A stretch of 64,000 bases of DNA from Ophiura sarsii (Eukaryota > Echinodermata > Ophiuroidea > Amphilepidida > Ophiuridae). How positions within the stretch are numbered: the first letter of the stretch is position 1; each line of letters starts with the position of its first letter. Below, one piece after another: positions 54,349 through 64,000 of this stretch. A program made the position numbers and the translations under genes. The DNA lies in contig CM069442.1 in the NCBI GenBank assembly GCA_035610835.1, positions 57,639,950-57,703,949 on the forward strand. Reading direction: 5' to 3'. The notes under the pieces are model-generated. The model was not told the origin of the DNA. It did no database searches and saw nothing but the letters and a program-made list of their open reading frames with translations.

Positions 54349-55065
54349 AAAAAAAAGTAAGCCCCCCCCCCCTAAAATTTGATCACGTTTGTTTGCATAA
54401 CTCTACACATAATTAGATGTTTTGAGAGATTGAAACACTTATGAAAAGCAAAAACACTTGGCTATTCTCATAGAAAGTCCACAAAAATGTTTTAAAAAAG
54501 GCACTTTTCAAGATTCTATACAAGTCTGTGTGCATAAATCCACATACAATTAGGGGTTTTGAAAGATTGAAACGGGAGAACCCTTGGCTACCCACACACA
54601 GTTTTCTCTTTTGAATATGTTTACTTGTCCCAAAACTGTCACATTTCCCCAAAATGATGTTTTCCGAAAAGGATACAGGGAAGTTGACGTGAATTGGCTT
54701 GTCATGAATGAAACAAAATCATTTTATTTCTAATTTCAAATAAGGACCATGCAGCTAAAGAAAGAAAAGACTTTCTTTTAATTGAAAACAAAGACAATTC
54801 AAATTAATTTTAAACAGCACTGAGACATTTTTGTAACTTTCTTGCATAAGATTTTGAAAAGTGCCACTTTTTCTGAAAACATCATTTTGGGGAAATGTGA
54901 ATGTTTTTTTTGAGGAAGTAAACATGCTATTGAAAAAAGAAAACTTGCAATGGGTAGCCAATCGTATTGTTCTTTTGATAAACATTTCAATTTTTCAAAA
55001 GGTTACATTTGTGTGTTGAGTTATGCAAACAAAGGCTATCAAATTTTAGGGGGAGACTTACTTTT
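54349..55065. mobile_element. 700-bp foldback MITE
   Basis: The left arm (54349-54680) and right arm (54760-55065) are inverted copies. aaaaaagtaag then C-run, taaaatttgat, gtttgtttgcataactc, cacatttccccaaaatgatg and ttttccgaaaa/ttttcagaaaa occur in matching order. A related element is at 60305-60800. No coding function; frames over the arms are Phe/Lys-rich. Confidence 0.75.
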
Positions 55066-55097
55066 TTGATATTAAGGGGTACCATTCTTGAATTTAA

Positions 55098-55469
55098 AGG
55101 TTCATTATGTGATCTATTCCAGGGAACGCCCTTAATCCTCGAGAAAAAAATGAAAGCAGCAGATTTACATTTCTGATCATAAATCGTACATACATTCCAA
55201 GTTACAGGGTGATACAATTCTTAATTACTTCAAAATCATGGCTTTAAATTAAAGTGTAAATAAACTGTTGGAGTCTGCGCTGACAACTTATTGTTACTCT
55301 AAATTCACTGTAAAACCATGATTTTGAGGTAATTAGGAATGTAATCGCTCTGTAACTTGGAATATATTCATGATTTATGATCAGACTTGTAAATCTCCAA
55401 TAAAATCTGCTTCCATTTTTTTCTTTGAGGATTGAGGGCGTCCCTTGGAAAAGATCACATAATATACCT
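55098..55469. mobile_element. 372-bp palindromic TTAA MITE, copy A
   Basis: The left flank TTAA (55094-55097) and right flank TTAT (55470-55473) enclose inverted arms of about 150 bp: AGGTTCATTATGTGATC and, complemented on the right, AGGTATATTATGTGATC. ccagggaacgccct, agatttacatttctgatcat and caagttacaggg follow. A full second copy is at 62818-63190 and an end fragment at 36713-36760. Confidence 0.8.
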
Positions 55470-55754
55470 TTATAGCTACTTAAAATTAATTATTTTTACT
55501 GTTTCACTGCCAGTATCCAAAATATTCAATGTTTTTACATATTATTTAGGACTTACAACTTTCATTTCCTACTTTCCGACGTTGTGATATAATCACTATC
55601 AGATTATGATGGAAGTACTTGGATAAACAAAGAACAGTGTATTATTGCTTGGGCATGGGTAAAGATCGAGTCCAGGACATGGGTTGATATTGGTTGCGAC
55701 CACTTGTTTTAAAATAGAGAAAATATAATATAAGATAAGTTAAGACTAGAGTTT

Positions 55755-55805
55755 AGTTTAACGGGTTCGCCATCAGACAAGTTTTAACGGCGAACCCGTT
55801 AAACT
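55755..55805. other. Perfect 17-bp hairpin
   Basis: AGTTTAACGGGTTCGCC at 55755-55771 and its exact complement at 55789-55805, with a 17-base loop. Flanks are AT-rich. Could be the collapsed ends of a MITE or a structured RNA element; no evidence of transcription. Confidence 0.8.
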
Positions 55806-55809
55806 CTTA

Positions 55810-56579
55810 ACAGCCCATCTCACAATATAATATAATTAGTATTATAAATGTGGATGTCCAATCACTTGAGCGTTTTACCCATCAACATATTTGATATCAG
55901 AAGAAACGACCCCATACTTGTCATTATTTCTGTCAAATAAATGTAAAGGAGCTCAAACTATCTAATTTTGAAAGTTACATACAAATCGGACATTGAAGTT
56001 TTCTTAAAAATTGATGTTTGGGTCAAAATTGACCACAATGGCGCTTTTCAAGACTTTGCACAAGTTTTTAATCATTCGCTATTTTAAAGTTCCTTGCACC
56101 ACTCCTTACCGCTCCTATTCAAATGCATGGGTCAATGCACTTTTCCTCATGTACAATTCAATGGTGGCATCCAAAGAACAATTGAATGAGCGCTACAGGC
56201 AAACTAATTGTGATAAAATGCTCACATTTCTTGAGTAGGTCAAACTCATTTATAATCTACTCGGTTGGGTTTGCAGAAAGGAATCAACCACGCGCCATTC
56301 ACTGGAATGATGGCGTAATACATAACAGTCCATTCAGTTTATTCTTTGAATTGACACAGGATTATTGATAGTGATTGGTGAAAATAGTAATACATGTAAT
56401 ACACCTAGCACAGAAAGTCCCGGACCAGGTGCTTTGAGGCTGTCTAATTCAAAATAGATCATCAGTACCAAAAACCTGAGACATATAATTGTTAATATTT
56501 AGTCAATGTATTTTGGCTGCTAGAAGCTTTCAACAAAGACTTTGTATACATAAGTGCTTGTTCATCTGGTATCCATGTA
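55810..56579. other. Unassigned sequence
   Basis: No gene recognised; a 75-codon plus frame at 56011-56238 lacks family motifs. Confidence 0.4.
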
Positions 56580-56760
56580 AACACAGTGGTCTAGTGGATT
56601 ATCCAATCGCTGTAAATGCAAGAGGGACCGGGTTCGAGACTAGTGTATTTTTAAGGTATTTTTAATTTAATTCTCGCCAGTTTGTCGGAGTCTACATTAA
56701 ATATACATGAATTAAATGAGCAAATTTCTTCTCCGCAGTTTGATACCTCATTTAACAAAA
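56580..56760 (+). mobile_element. tRNA-derived SINE, copy 2
   Basis: cacagTGGTCTAGTGGATTA (A box), then 27 bases on GGGTTCGAGAC (B box), then tatttttaatttaattctcg and ccagtttgtc, as in the minus-strand copy at 17720-17913. Differences are scattered substitutions in the anticodon-loop region. Confidence 0.8.
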
Positions 56761-56994
56761 TCAAATGGATACTTATAAAGTTATTGTGATTTCAATGACT
56801 GCGCATAACAACAGCAAAGTTGCACAGGTTTAGGTATATGAAATCATTGATTTGTGTCTTAGCCATTATCACAAGGCCACATCTCCCTCTCCCCAATGTG
56901 TTTAAAAATCTTCAATAGTCTTTTTCTCAAAATGGTCAAAATGGAGATAAGGCCTATTTTTATATTTGAAAATATTTTAATGATGAGAATTATA

Positions 56995-56995
<1 letters not shown>

Positions 56996-57032
<37 letters not shown>
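56996..57032. repeat. (taa)n microsatellite
   Basis: About twelve uninterrupted aat triplets. Simple repeat. Confidence 0.95.
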
Positions 57033-57033
<1 letters not shown>

Positions 57034-57119
57034 TTGTATCGCATACATAGAATATGTATTATTATGTATTATTATAGCTTATACTTTGGCATCTCGGCCA
57101 GTTTTTTAGAAGACCTTTT

Positions 57120-57345
57120 TTTTAGTATTCGAAAACAAGTTAGAATTCCTTATTCGGTGTTATAGTATTTATCTTCAAATTTGCATACTTTAGTATTCGA
57201 ATACTTGTTAGTATTCCTAATTCAGTATTCCTAAATTTGGTGCTAGTATCTTCTCATTGGTATACTGGTATTCGAAAACAAGTCAGTATAGTCCTTATTT
57301 GGTGCTATTATTCATCTCCTAACTTGCCTATTAGTATTCAGTGTT
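57120..57345. repeat. Degenerate tandem words around agtattcgaaaacaagt
   Basis: agtattcg-aaacaagttag, cctta-ttcggtg and variants recur four or five times with irregular spacing just downstream of the F-box/LRR stop codon. This may form part of its 3' UTR. No clear AATAAA was found on the minus strand here. Confidence 0.55.
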
Positions 57346-57354
57346 CCTCATCTA

Positions 57355-60300
57355 CTATGATATCAATACATCTACTTCAATATTAGGTCTGTGTATCTTG
57401 ATTTCTTCCTCCAGACTCACCATGAGACTCCTATACTGTTGTGTACAGTATCCTGATCTTACATCAACTTTTTCAATCATGGGCATTGAACAAATAGTCC
57501 GTACAATTGACTCTCTGGACACTTTGTCAGAAAAATTAAGAAAGTTGAACTTGGTGATACTCGGGTGATTAGAGAGTGCTTCCAGTCCTCTATCAGTAAG
57601 GTTAATACAGTGATTCAATGTCAAATTCTGCAGCTTGGTGAAACAAGAACCCAGGATAAAAAGAATATCATCTGTAATATATGCATCTGTAATATCATCG
57701 CAACAGTCCAGTATAAGTTCCTTTAAATCGACCATGCCATGTGCCAATGCTCGTATTCCAACAGGATCTATGCGGATGCTGTAGTATTTCTTATTTCCAC
57801 GCAATACCAAACTGCGCATATTGCTATTGTTGCCCAGTGCACCAATTGCTCTAGGCATGTTTGCGTCATGCAAATCCGGGTCGTTTTCTCGACCATACCA
57901 CACATCATCCAGTTTAAATATTTCTAAATTCCTGCAGTTGTTACCACAAATTTCTACAAATCTTGTGAGGGATTGGTCTGAAAAAAACTCACAATTAGAA
58001 ATGACCACTTCTACTAATGTCGAAGCAACTACCGAAATTAAAGAGCCTAAGGCATCGGGTATATTGTGACAGTATGTCACATGAATCGTACTAAAAACAC
58101 TGGAAACGCCGAGTTGCTTAATTGATAATTCGCTGAATGGCCGCATGTCGTAATTTTCCACAGTTAGACTGCGTAAATGACGAAAACCTTCTCCATCGAC
58201 AGTTGCAATATTCCATAATTGCATTTTATCATCACAATCATCATAAGCTCCAAAGAATTCTAGATGTTGAAGTTCATTCCCAAATACTAAAGATGTGAAT
58301 TCATTTAATTTGTTTGGTTGTAAACCTATTCTAAGGTCTTGCAGGTTAGGACATTTTTTAGAAATGTCATACAAAATCGTTTTGCTGATGCTTTGCTTGT
58401 AACGTTGGTAATGTATAACTCTTGTGTGTTCACCAGCATATTTATCCAATATTACTGAAATAATTTCAGATCCTGAACTGATGAACCATGCAGGAATCCC
58501 CACAGGAATGATGATTCTCTTCCACAAACTGCAGCTTTGAATCAAATCCCTCCACCTCTTGCAGATACTGCAGAAAAAGATAAATGGAATTCAAAGTTAA
58601 CATAATACGATATTATACACCATGCAGTGACGTACTCTAGTCCGGACTCGTCCCTATTTTGACGGACTCGGACTTGGACTCGGACTAAAGACTTGGGCAC
58701 AACTGTCCGAGTCCAGTAAATATTGGCTAATTATTTTGCATGCAGTATTAAATACTTAAAGGATTCACCTGTAACTTCAAAAAGGTTTGTCTCAGGAACT
58801 TCTTTTGGTTGCAAAAATCAAACGCTATCCTTACGAAAATGCAATCACCAAAATATGGTTGCAGCAAGGTAGTACCAGGTTGCGCAAGGTTGTCGCAAGG
58901 TTGCACAGGTTTGTCGCAAGGTTGCGCAAGGTTGTGGATGATTGCTGCAAGGTTGCACAACCTTCTCAGAAGAACCAAACTGGTACTGCGCAAGGTTGTA
59001 TTTTTCCAAATTTAACCTTGCGCAAGGTTGCAGAATTGATCGCAATTTTCATAAGGGTAAACATGCAGGAAATTCTTTATATTTACTGAAATTAGAAATA
59101 CATAAAATATCTCTTCCAAATTATGAAGTCAATGGATGCCTTAAAAGCAATACATGTGTAATTATTTACTACAGGGTGTATCAACAACAACAAAAAGGAC
59201 ACTTTTTCATGACAGTGTATACTTGTTATAATCATTGGACCAATTTTAGTCTCAATGTAAAGCCCAATTAATTATTATGATATCCTGAAAATATGAGATC
59301 AATCCGATGTAAAATAAGAAAACTAGCATACTTTGCGTAAACCATGTCATTTACTGGTTTGTACAATGGGATTTATATGTATAGACCAGTAAATAACATG
59401 GTTTACGTTTCAGTATGTTACAATAATTACAAACATAGAAAATAATCTATCAGTCAATAGCGAAGATTAGTTTGGTAATCCATTGAATTCTGGCACAAAT
59501 CAATACTGGCTAATTCTGTGCAAATTAAAAAAGTTCTCAAACCCACTGCACTGTAGATGCATAGCATGATAAGAAGTAGAATTGGCATAAATAGTGTGCA
59601 CGTTCATGTTACTCTACTGTTACTGTGTAAATGACCATTGTACATACTACAAAACAGATTGCCTTGCCTAATAGGTCACAATTTCCTTAATTAATGATGG
59701 ATTCATCTTTTCAGGATTTTATCTTTATCGGTTGTACTTTACATTGAAATAAAAATTGGTTATGCTTCAGTGATTTAACAAGGATTTAAACCATCATCAA
59801 AAAGTGTCATAATTTGTTTGATACACCCTGTATTATCATTAATCAGCAGGAAGAATTACAACATTTCATGGTACTGTGGCGTTAACCAGGATAATTATTT
59901 TGGTAAATTTACTGCATTTTTAAACCGAACAAAATATTGATTATTAGGCCTACATATATGTACCGTAAAACGGGGTGAATAGGGACATGGGGTGAATAGG
60001 GACAAAAATGGGAAACGTTTTTTAAATGTCACCCGGCCAGTTTGTGTACCGTAAAACGGGGTTAATAGGGACATGGGGCCCTATTCACCTCCATGTCCCT
60101 ATTCACCCCGTTTTACGGTATTTAACATAAATTCATAAATATCGACAATATTTCATGGTTAATCTTTGAATCAAAGTGCTCAATCCCAAATGGGAGATCT
60201 TTATAAAAATTCGAAGTAAAACCTTCGGAAAAAGGGAGTCGTTACTCTTGAGTTTCATGCCAATAAGGCCAATCGCCGGACGACAAGATGATGGTAATAA

Positions 60301-62337
60301 AGGGGTCAAAAAAAGGAAGCCCCCCCCCCCATAAAATTAGATTACTTTTATTTACATAACTTCACACACAATATTAGACGTTTTATTGAAATGATTATGA
60401 AAAGAGAAAACGCTTGGCTACCAATGGAAAGTTTTTCATTTTTGATCGTGTTTACTTTTCCCAGAACAGTTACATTTCCCCAAAACGATGTTTTCAGAAA
60501 AAGTGGCACTTGGTCCTATACCAGTAAATTTAAAAACTCTCTCTCGTGATTTTGTTGTACGCAACTTAGATCAAGTTTGTTTGCATAACTCCACACAGGA
60601 TTAATCGTTTTGAGAAATTTAAAGACTTTTGAAAAAAGAAATTACTTAGCTTTTCAAAAAAAGTTTCTCCTGTTCAATATCATGTTTACTTTTCCAAAAA
60701 TTGTCTCATTTTCCCAAAAGGATGATCTCAGAAACCGTGGCAGTTTTCAAAATCCTATACAATTTTGTTTGCGTAACACCCCCCACAGAAATTGAGCTGT
60801 TTTGGCATTAATAACACCCAATTTATTGTATCAATTTTTTTCTTAAGCCTTATCTGTAAAATAAAGCCACTTCAGAAGTTAAGTGATGTCTGCAACTACC
60901 TCAAACATGAAACCTGAAAAAGTGAGTTTTTCACCGAAAAACACACATTTTTGGCTTAAAACAATGTCTGAGTATCAAACAATTCCGTTTTCTTTGGTTT
61001 CCAATTAAACCTACAACAGGTTACAACATTTTCACCGTATTAAGAAGCTATAAACAAGTTGTATCGTATTCAAATGATGAAAATTTTGATTTTGTTATTT
61101 TACACCAAAAAAAGGCGTTTTTTGGCCAAAAAAGAACCAAGGTAAACAAAAAAAATTGCGTCTTGAGAAAATCTTATTCCATTCTTGTTAACCTATGTAG
61201 CGAATATGGCTGTTTTGTGAAATCTTTAACGATAATGGCATTCTAGGTCCTTTACAAACCGTACTATAGTCGATTCGCAGACATTGGCCGATTTTAGTGA
61301 TTTACCATTTCAGTAAAGAGGTAACAGAAGCAAAAGAGGGGGAGGCACTCGAATTTAATCGTAATATGCAAGGTTAATACCGTGTCTTCATGTGCATATT
61401 ATAACTACTGTGATGTAGTCAGCACTATGTACCTAGTGACAGGGAACTTGCGGCTGGATTATCGGCATAAATTTGCCTGCAAACAGTTGAAATGTATTGT
61501 TATTCAGATAAATTGATAAAGGTATTCAGGTGGTCTCATAGCCAGAGATACCTATAGTAACGTTTATAATCCGTATCTTGGTTGATATAACTGTTTTTCT
61601 ATTTAATTATTATTAAATTATTAATTATTGAATTTTAACCAACCCAAATTCTCTTGAAAGCTATAATGATAAAATTTGACATTTTTTCTTTCGTACAGAT
61701 TTTTCTAAATAAAATCTTAAGGGGTACTCATGTCACTTTTTGAATTTTGTGAGTGCTGTAATTCTTAAACTATAATAATCAAATGCATATAAAAGTATAC
61801 ATTTTTGGGAGGGATTTTGGTCAGAGAATCAATTTTTTGAGACCAATTTTGTTTGGATTTAAAGCTAACAAAATTATTTTTGAGTAAAAAATGCCCAAAA
61901 TTGCTTGATTATAAATAATCTAGTGATGATTTTCTCATTTTTTTTCTTCTTAAGCTGTATTTTTGAAATTTTGACCAAAATTGGCCAAAATATGTGAAAA
62001 AAATATCACATTTTTGGCAATTTTTGGTCAACATTTCAAAAAATACAAGTTTAGGTGATTAATAATTGACAAATTACAGCACGCATTCAACAAATCCCAT
62101 CAAAAACTTCTTTGAGCCCCCCTATAAAGTTGAGTAATATTTTTGACTCGCCCTGTATGTGTGAATATCTGTGCCAATTGAGATTTTCAATAATTCCAAT
62201 TCTTACCATGCCACCATCCCTTTTTCCCACACCGTAAGGAAAGAAAAAATCAGGATCAACGCATCATCTGTTAGGATTGGTATGTCTCCTGTTGCTGATT
62301 CTGTTAGGGATTCTGCTACTGCTAAAGAAGTGCTCAT
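57355..62337 (-). CDS. F-box/leucine-rich-repeat protein, two coding exons, intact
   Basis: Exon 1 coding 62337-62207 (ATG at 62337, AAAATG context) joins exon 2, 58567-57355, for 1,344 bases: 447 residues plus stop. The donor is CATG|GTAAGA and the acceptor tttttctgCAG|TATCTG; joined, the frame reads EKGMVACICKRWRDLIQS, completing an F-box (residues about 19-62: IPILTDDALILIFSFL ... WRDLI). Residues about 80-430 are leucine-rich repeats of the FBXL type (NLQDLRIGL, LVEVVISNCEFFSDQSLTRF, LKELILDCCDDITD, LQNLTLNHCINLTDRGLEAL). A further acceptor (ttattcAG) at 62363 suggests a separate 5' UTR exon. FBXL proteins are substrate receptors of SCF ubiquitin ligases, binding SKP1 through the F-box; the substrate cannot be told. 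It is the only clearly intact host gene, and its 3.6-kb intron holds at least four mobile elements. Confidence 0.85.
58829..59057 (-). mobile_element. Compact 229-bp relative of the TTGCGCAA element
   Basis: Inverted copy of the two ends of 25134-27195 with the arrays almost absent: cCCTTACGAAAATGCAATC at the left, ccaggttgcgcaaggttgtc inside, and gatcgcaattttcataaggg at the right. It contains only a few TTGCGCAA. It lies in the F-box/LRR intron, about 260 bp from the acceptor. Confidence 0.75.
59172..59830. mobile_element. 659-bp mariner-like MITE
   Basis: The ends CAGGGTGTATCAA and TTGATACACCCTG are complementary and flanked by TA (59170-59171 and 59831-59832). Within it 59330-59420 is a second hairpin (gcgtaaaccatgtcatttac and its complement). 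No transposase. Confidence 0.75.
59961..60118. mobile_element. 158-bp MITE with CCGTAAAACGGGGTGAATAG ends
   Basis: Perfect inverted ends of at least 24 bp, flanked by TA (59959-59960 and 60119-60120). The end sequence occurs a third time internally at 60048 (ccgtaaaacggggttaatag). Mariner-like. Located in the F-box/LRR intron. Confidence 0.85.
60305..60800. mobile_element. Relative of the 54349-55065 foldback, tandem arms
   Basis: Starts aaaaaaaggaagccccccccc and repeats in direct orientation, about 230 bp apart, the arm words ataactccacaca, gttttgagaaat, tgtttacttttcc-aaaa and gatg-t-tcagaaa. The same words form the arms of 54349-55065 there in inverted orientation. Noncoding. Confidence 0.65.
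60801..62206. other. AT-rich intronic sequence with one foldback
   Basis: Part of the F-box/LRR intron. 61941-62052 folds on itself (tgtatttttgaaattttgac; gaccaaaaattgcc complement; gtcaacatttcaaaaaatac), probably a decayed MITE. The rest shows nothing I can assign. Confidence 0.5.
62207..62212 (-). promoter_or_regulatory. Splice donor of F-box/LRR exon 1
   Basis: The minus strand reads CATG|GTAAGA, a strong 5' splice site. Position and phase (after base 2 of a Cys codon) fit exactly the acceptor at 58568, which restores the F-box sequence. Confidence 0.85.
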
Positions 62338-62817
62338 TTTGATGGTGATGTTACAAACTTGTCTGAATAAAAGTGAAAACAAATATGAAAAGTTATTAAT
62401 ATTTGGAATTACCATACTTTCTTTTCATAATATTCCCCCATCTTTTTTTGCTTAAAACAATGTTTTAATAAAACCTTTATAATTCACATTGGTTTTTTTC
62501 AGTAAAATCCCCTGACTTAAATACTAGGGAAATGTGACATACGATTGGTATACCATGGCCATCCATCCGACTCAAAGAACGGGTTATACTAAGGTCTGAT
62601 TTCAAATGGTTGTGTTATCATGACATTTATCAAATCTCAGCATGATGCCTTAGAAAATGTCCGATACATCAATGTAAACTCGCATAGATACAATAGGATT
62701 TTTAACTTCTTATACAAAGTTATAGTTTTGGTGAAATTCCGCCACGATTCTGCTATACACATCAGAAAAGTAGCAATATTTGGTTCAATATTCCATTTTT
62801 CAGTCAACAGCCGTTAA

Positions 62818-63190
62818 AGGTATATTATGTGATCTTTCCAGGGAACGCCCTCAACATCGAAAAAAAATTGAAAGAAGATTTTCTTGCAGATTTACATTTC
62901 TGATCATAAATCGTACATACATTCCAAGTTACAGGGCGATACGATTCTTAATTACTTCAAAATCATGATTTTAGAGTGAAAATAAACTGTCGGATAACTC
63001 CGACAGTTTATATTTTTACTCTAAATTCACTCTAAAACCATGATTTTGAAGTAATTAGGAATCGTATCGATCTGTAACTTGGAATGTATGTATGATTTAT
63101 GATCAGAAATGTAAATCTGCAAGAAAATCTACTTTCTAAAAAAAATAATGAATAGAGGGCGCTATCTGGAAAAGATCACATAATATGCCT
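62818..63190. mobile_element. 373-bp palindromic TTAA MITE, copy B
   Basis: Flanked by TTAA on both sides (62814-62817 and 63191-63194). The ends AGGTATATTATGTGATC and complementary GATCACATAATATGCCT continue as arms of about 150 bp around ctgtcgg-ataactccgacag. Same family as 55098-55469. Confidence 0.85.
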
Positions 63191-63427
63191 TTAAGATCAT
63201 ATCATCATAAATCGGTACGGTATGTAGGCCTATACGAGTAAGTTTACTTAGGACTATCCGAGTTACAGGAAATTGCAGGAAATATATAAAAAGGCGGTTC
63301 TTGAATGGCGCGTCTCGCCTGTTCATCAAAAGTGACTTGAAAGAAATGACGATGAGACGTATGATAAAACGTATAAGCACTGACACAGAGATATGCATTG
63401 TAGTCAATGTAATGAATATGTAATAAT

Positions 63428-63709
63428 CCCTAACTCTAGTACACCACACGGTAACAGATTTTTTTTCCGACCCCCAAAATTCACCAGAAAGGTCACCCGA
63501 CCCCCCCCCCCCCCCCCCCCCGGATTTGAACCACGGACCTCCAACACCAGGGCCCAGATCCTAGCCACTACACCACGGCTGTCAGTCGACACTCGGCGAG
63601 TATCACTTCGTTATATAGCCTGGGTCCGTTTTGTAGCCCAAAAACCTGCACGCCTGGTTATAAAAACATTTTTTCCGCCCAGTTGCCGTGTGGTGTAGTA
63701 GAGTTAGGG
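63428..63709. mobile_element. 282-bp element with CCCTAACTCTA ends enclosing a tRNA-like SINE head
   Basis: The left end (CCCTAACTCTAGTACACCAC) and the complemented right end (CCCTAACTCTACTACACCAC) match over about 40 bp. Between them, read on the minus strand, GTGGTGTAGTGGCTAGG (A box) and GGTTCAAATCC (B box) lie 63517-63600, followed by a C21 run (63501-63521). Either a SINE inserted into a MITE, or a palindromic element that captured a tRNA-like promoter. Confidence 0.7.
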
Positions 63710-64000
63710 TTATCTATGATGAAAATTACAAAATTTTGGAATGAAAAAAAAAAAAATGCTGTTTATGGGATGCTCAATTGCTACCCAGTACAAAAAACCT
63801 TATGGAACACAAACAAATCGTTTCTGAATTATGGCCCTTCAAAGTTTGGATGGTATCCTGCCCCCCTGTGCAATTCGCGTCATTACATTTTTGTTGTTGT
63901 TGTTGTTTTGAAATGCCCAGTAGAAATCGGAGTATTTTGAGAATTTGATTCCTGTACAAAGAATTTGCTCAGGAAAATTTTGACCTTTTAGCTCTATATC

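Noticed and set aside
55755..55805. Bacterial-type terminator hairpin
   Set aside because: The context is eukaryotic, there is no T-run and no upstream gene.
63517..63600. Possible tRNA gene on the minus strand
   Set aside because: Tandem C-run in place of the acceptor stem and enclosure in inverted repeats.

Overview
The window looks like animal nuclear DNA, most likely from a marine invertebrate. It is AT-rich, has one spliced host gene with good GT/AG sites, and is otherwise packed with remains of many eukaryotic transposon classes. These are hAT, ISL2EU-type DDE with THAP, EnSpm/CACTA-like, P-element-like, Crypton-like tyrosine recombinase, non-LTR retrotransposons, Penelope-like, BEL/Pao, tRNA-derived SINEs and many MITEs. 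Recurring 'taggcctac' words and the mix of families would suit an echinoderm or hemichordate, but I cannot fix the species. No rRNA, functional tRNA, CRISPR array or prokaryotic operon is visible.

Layout. 0-4.6 kb: a 258-bp tandem repeat, then a decayed minus-strand gene of the DUF7869 type. 4.6-5.8 kb: a 120-bp satellite-like array. 5.9-9.4 kb: the left copy of a composite element (ORF1p-like RNA-binding part, Crypton-like recombinase, coiled-coil/BEN-like tail), interrupted by a 417-codon hAT transposase remnant. 11.9-23.7 kb: an ISL2EU transposase gene (THAP domain, then DDE_Tnp_4) split inside one codon run by a 10,274-bp element with CACTA termini and a perfect 3-bp target duplication. 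That insert holds nested MITEs, a SINE and a 3.7-kb foldback. 25-27.3 kb: a CACTG-ended element containing another element that is a large array of the palindrome TTGCGCAA. 27.8-32.5 kb: pieces of recombinase-like, P-element-like and LINE genes. 32.8-34.4 kb: a gene of the DKGG...TK family, possibly RAG1-type RNase H. 34.3-35.5 kb: a Penelope-like element in two opposed halves. 35.6-40.7 kb: the right copy of the composite element, with three tandem arrays (42, about 325 and 88 bp). 41-50 kb: MITEs, a PIN/FEN-like 'HAFTGCD' gene fragment, SINE, LINE and BEL/Pao debris. 50-57 kb: MITEs and a repeat carrying four exact DR1 nuclear-receptor motifs. 57.4-62.4 kb: an intact two-exon F-box/LRR gene on the minus strand, with several MITEs in its intron. 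62.8-64 kb: more MITEs.

Functionally, only the F-box/LRR gene looks like a working host gene. The hAT and DKGG-family frames are long and open but partial. The rest is a record of repeated transposon insertion, from which the nesting order can be read: ISL2EU, then the CACTA-like element, then the MITEs and foldback inside it.
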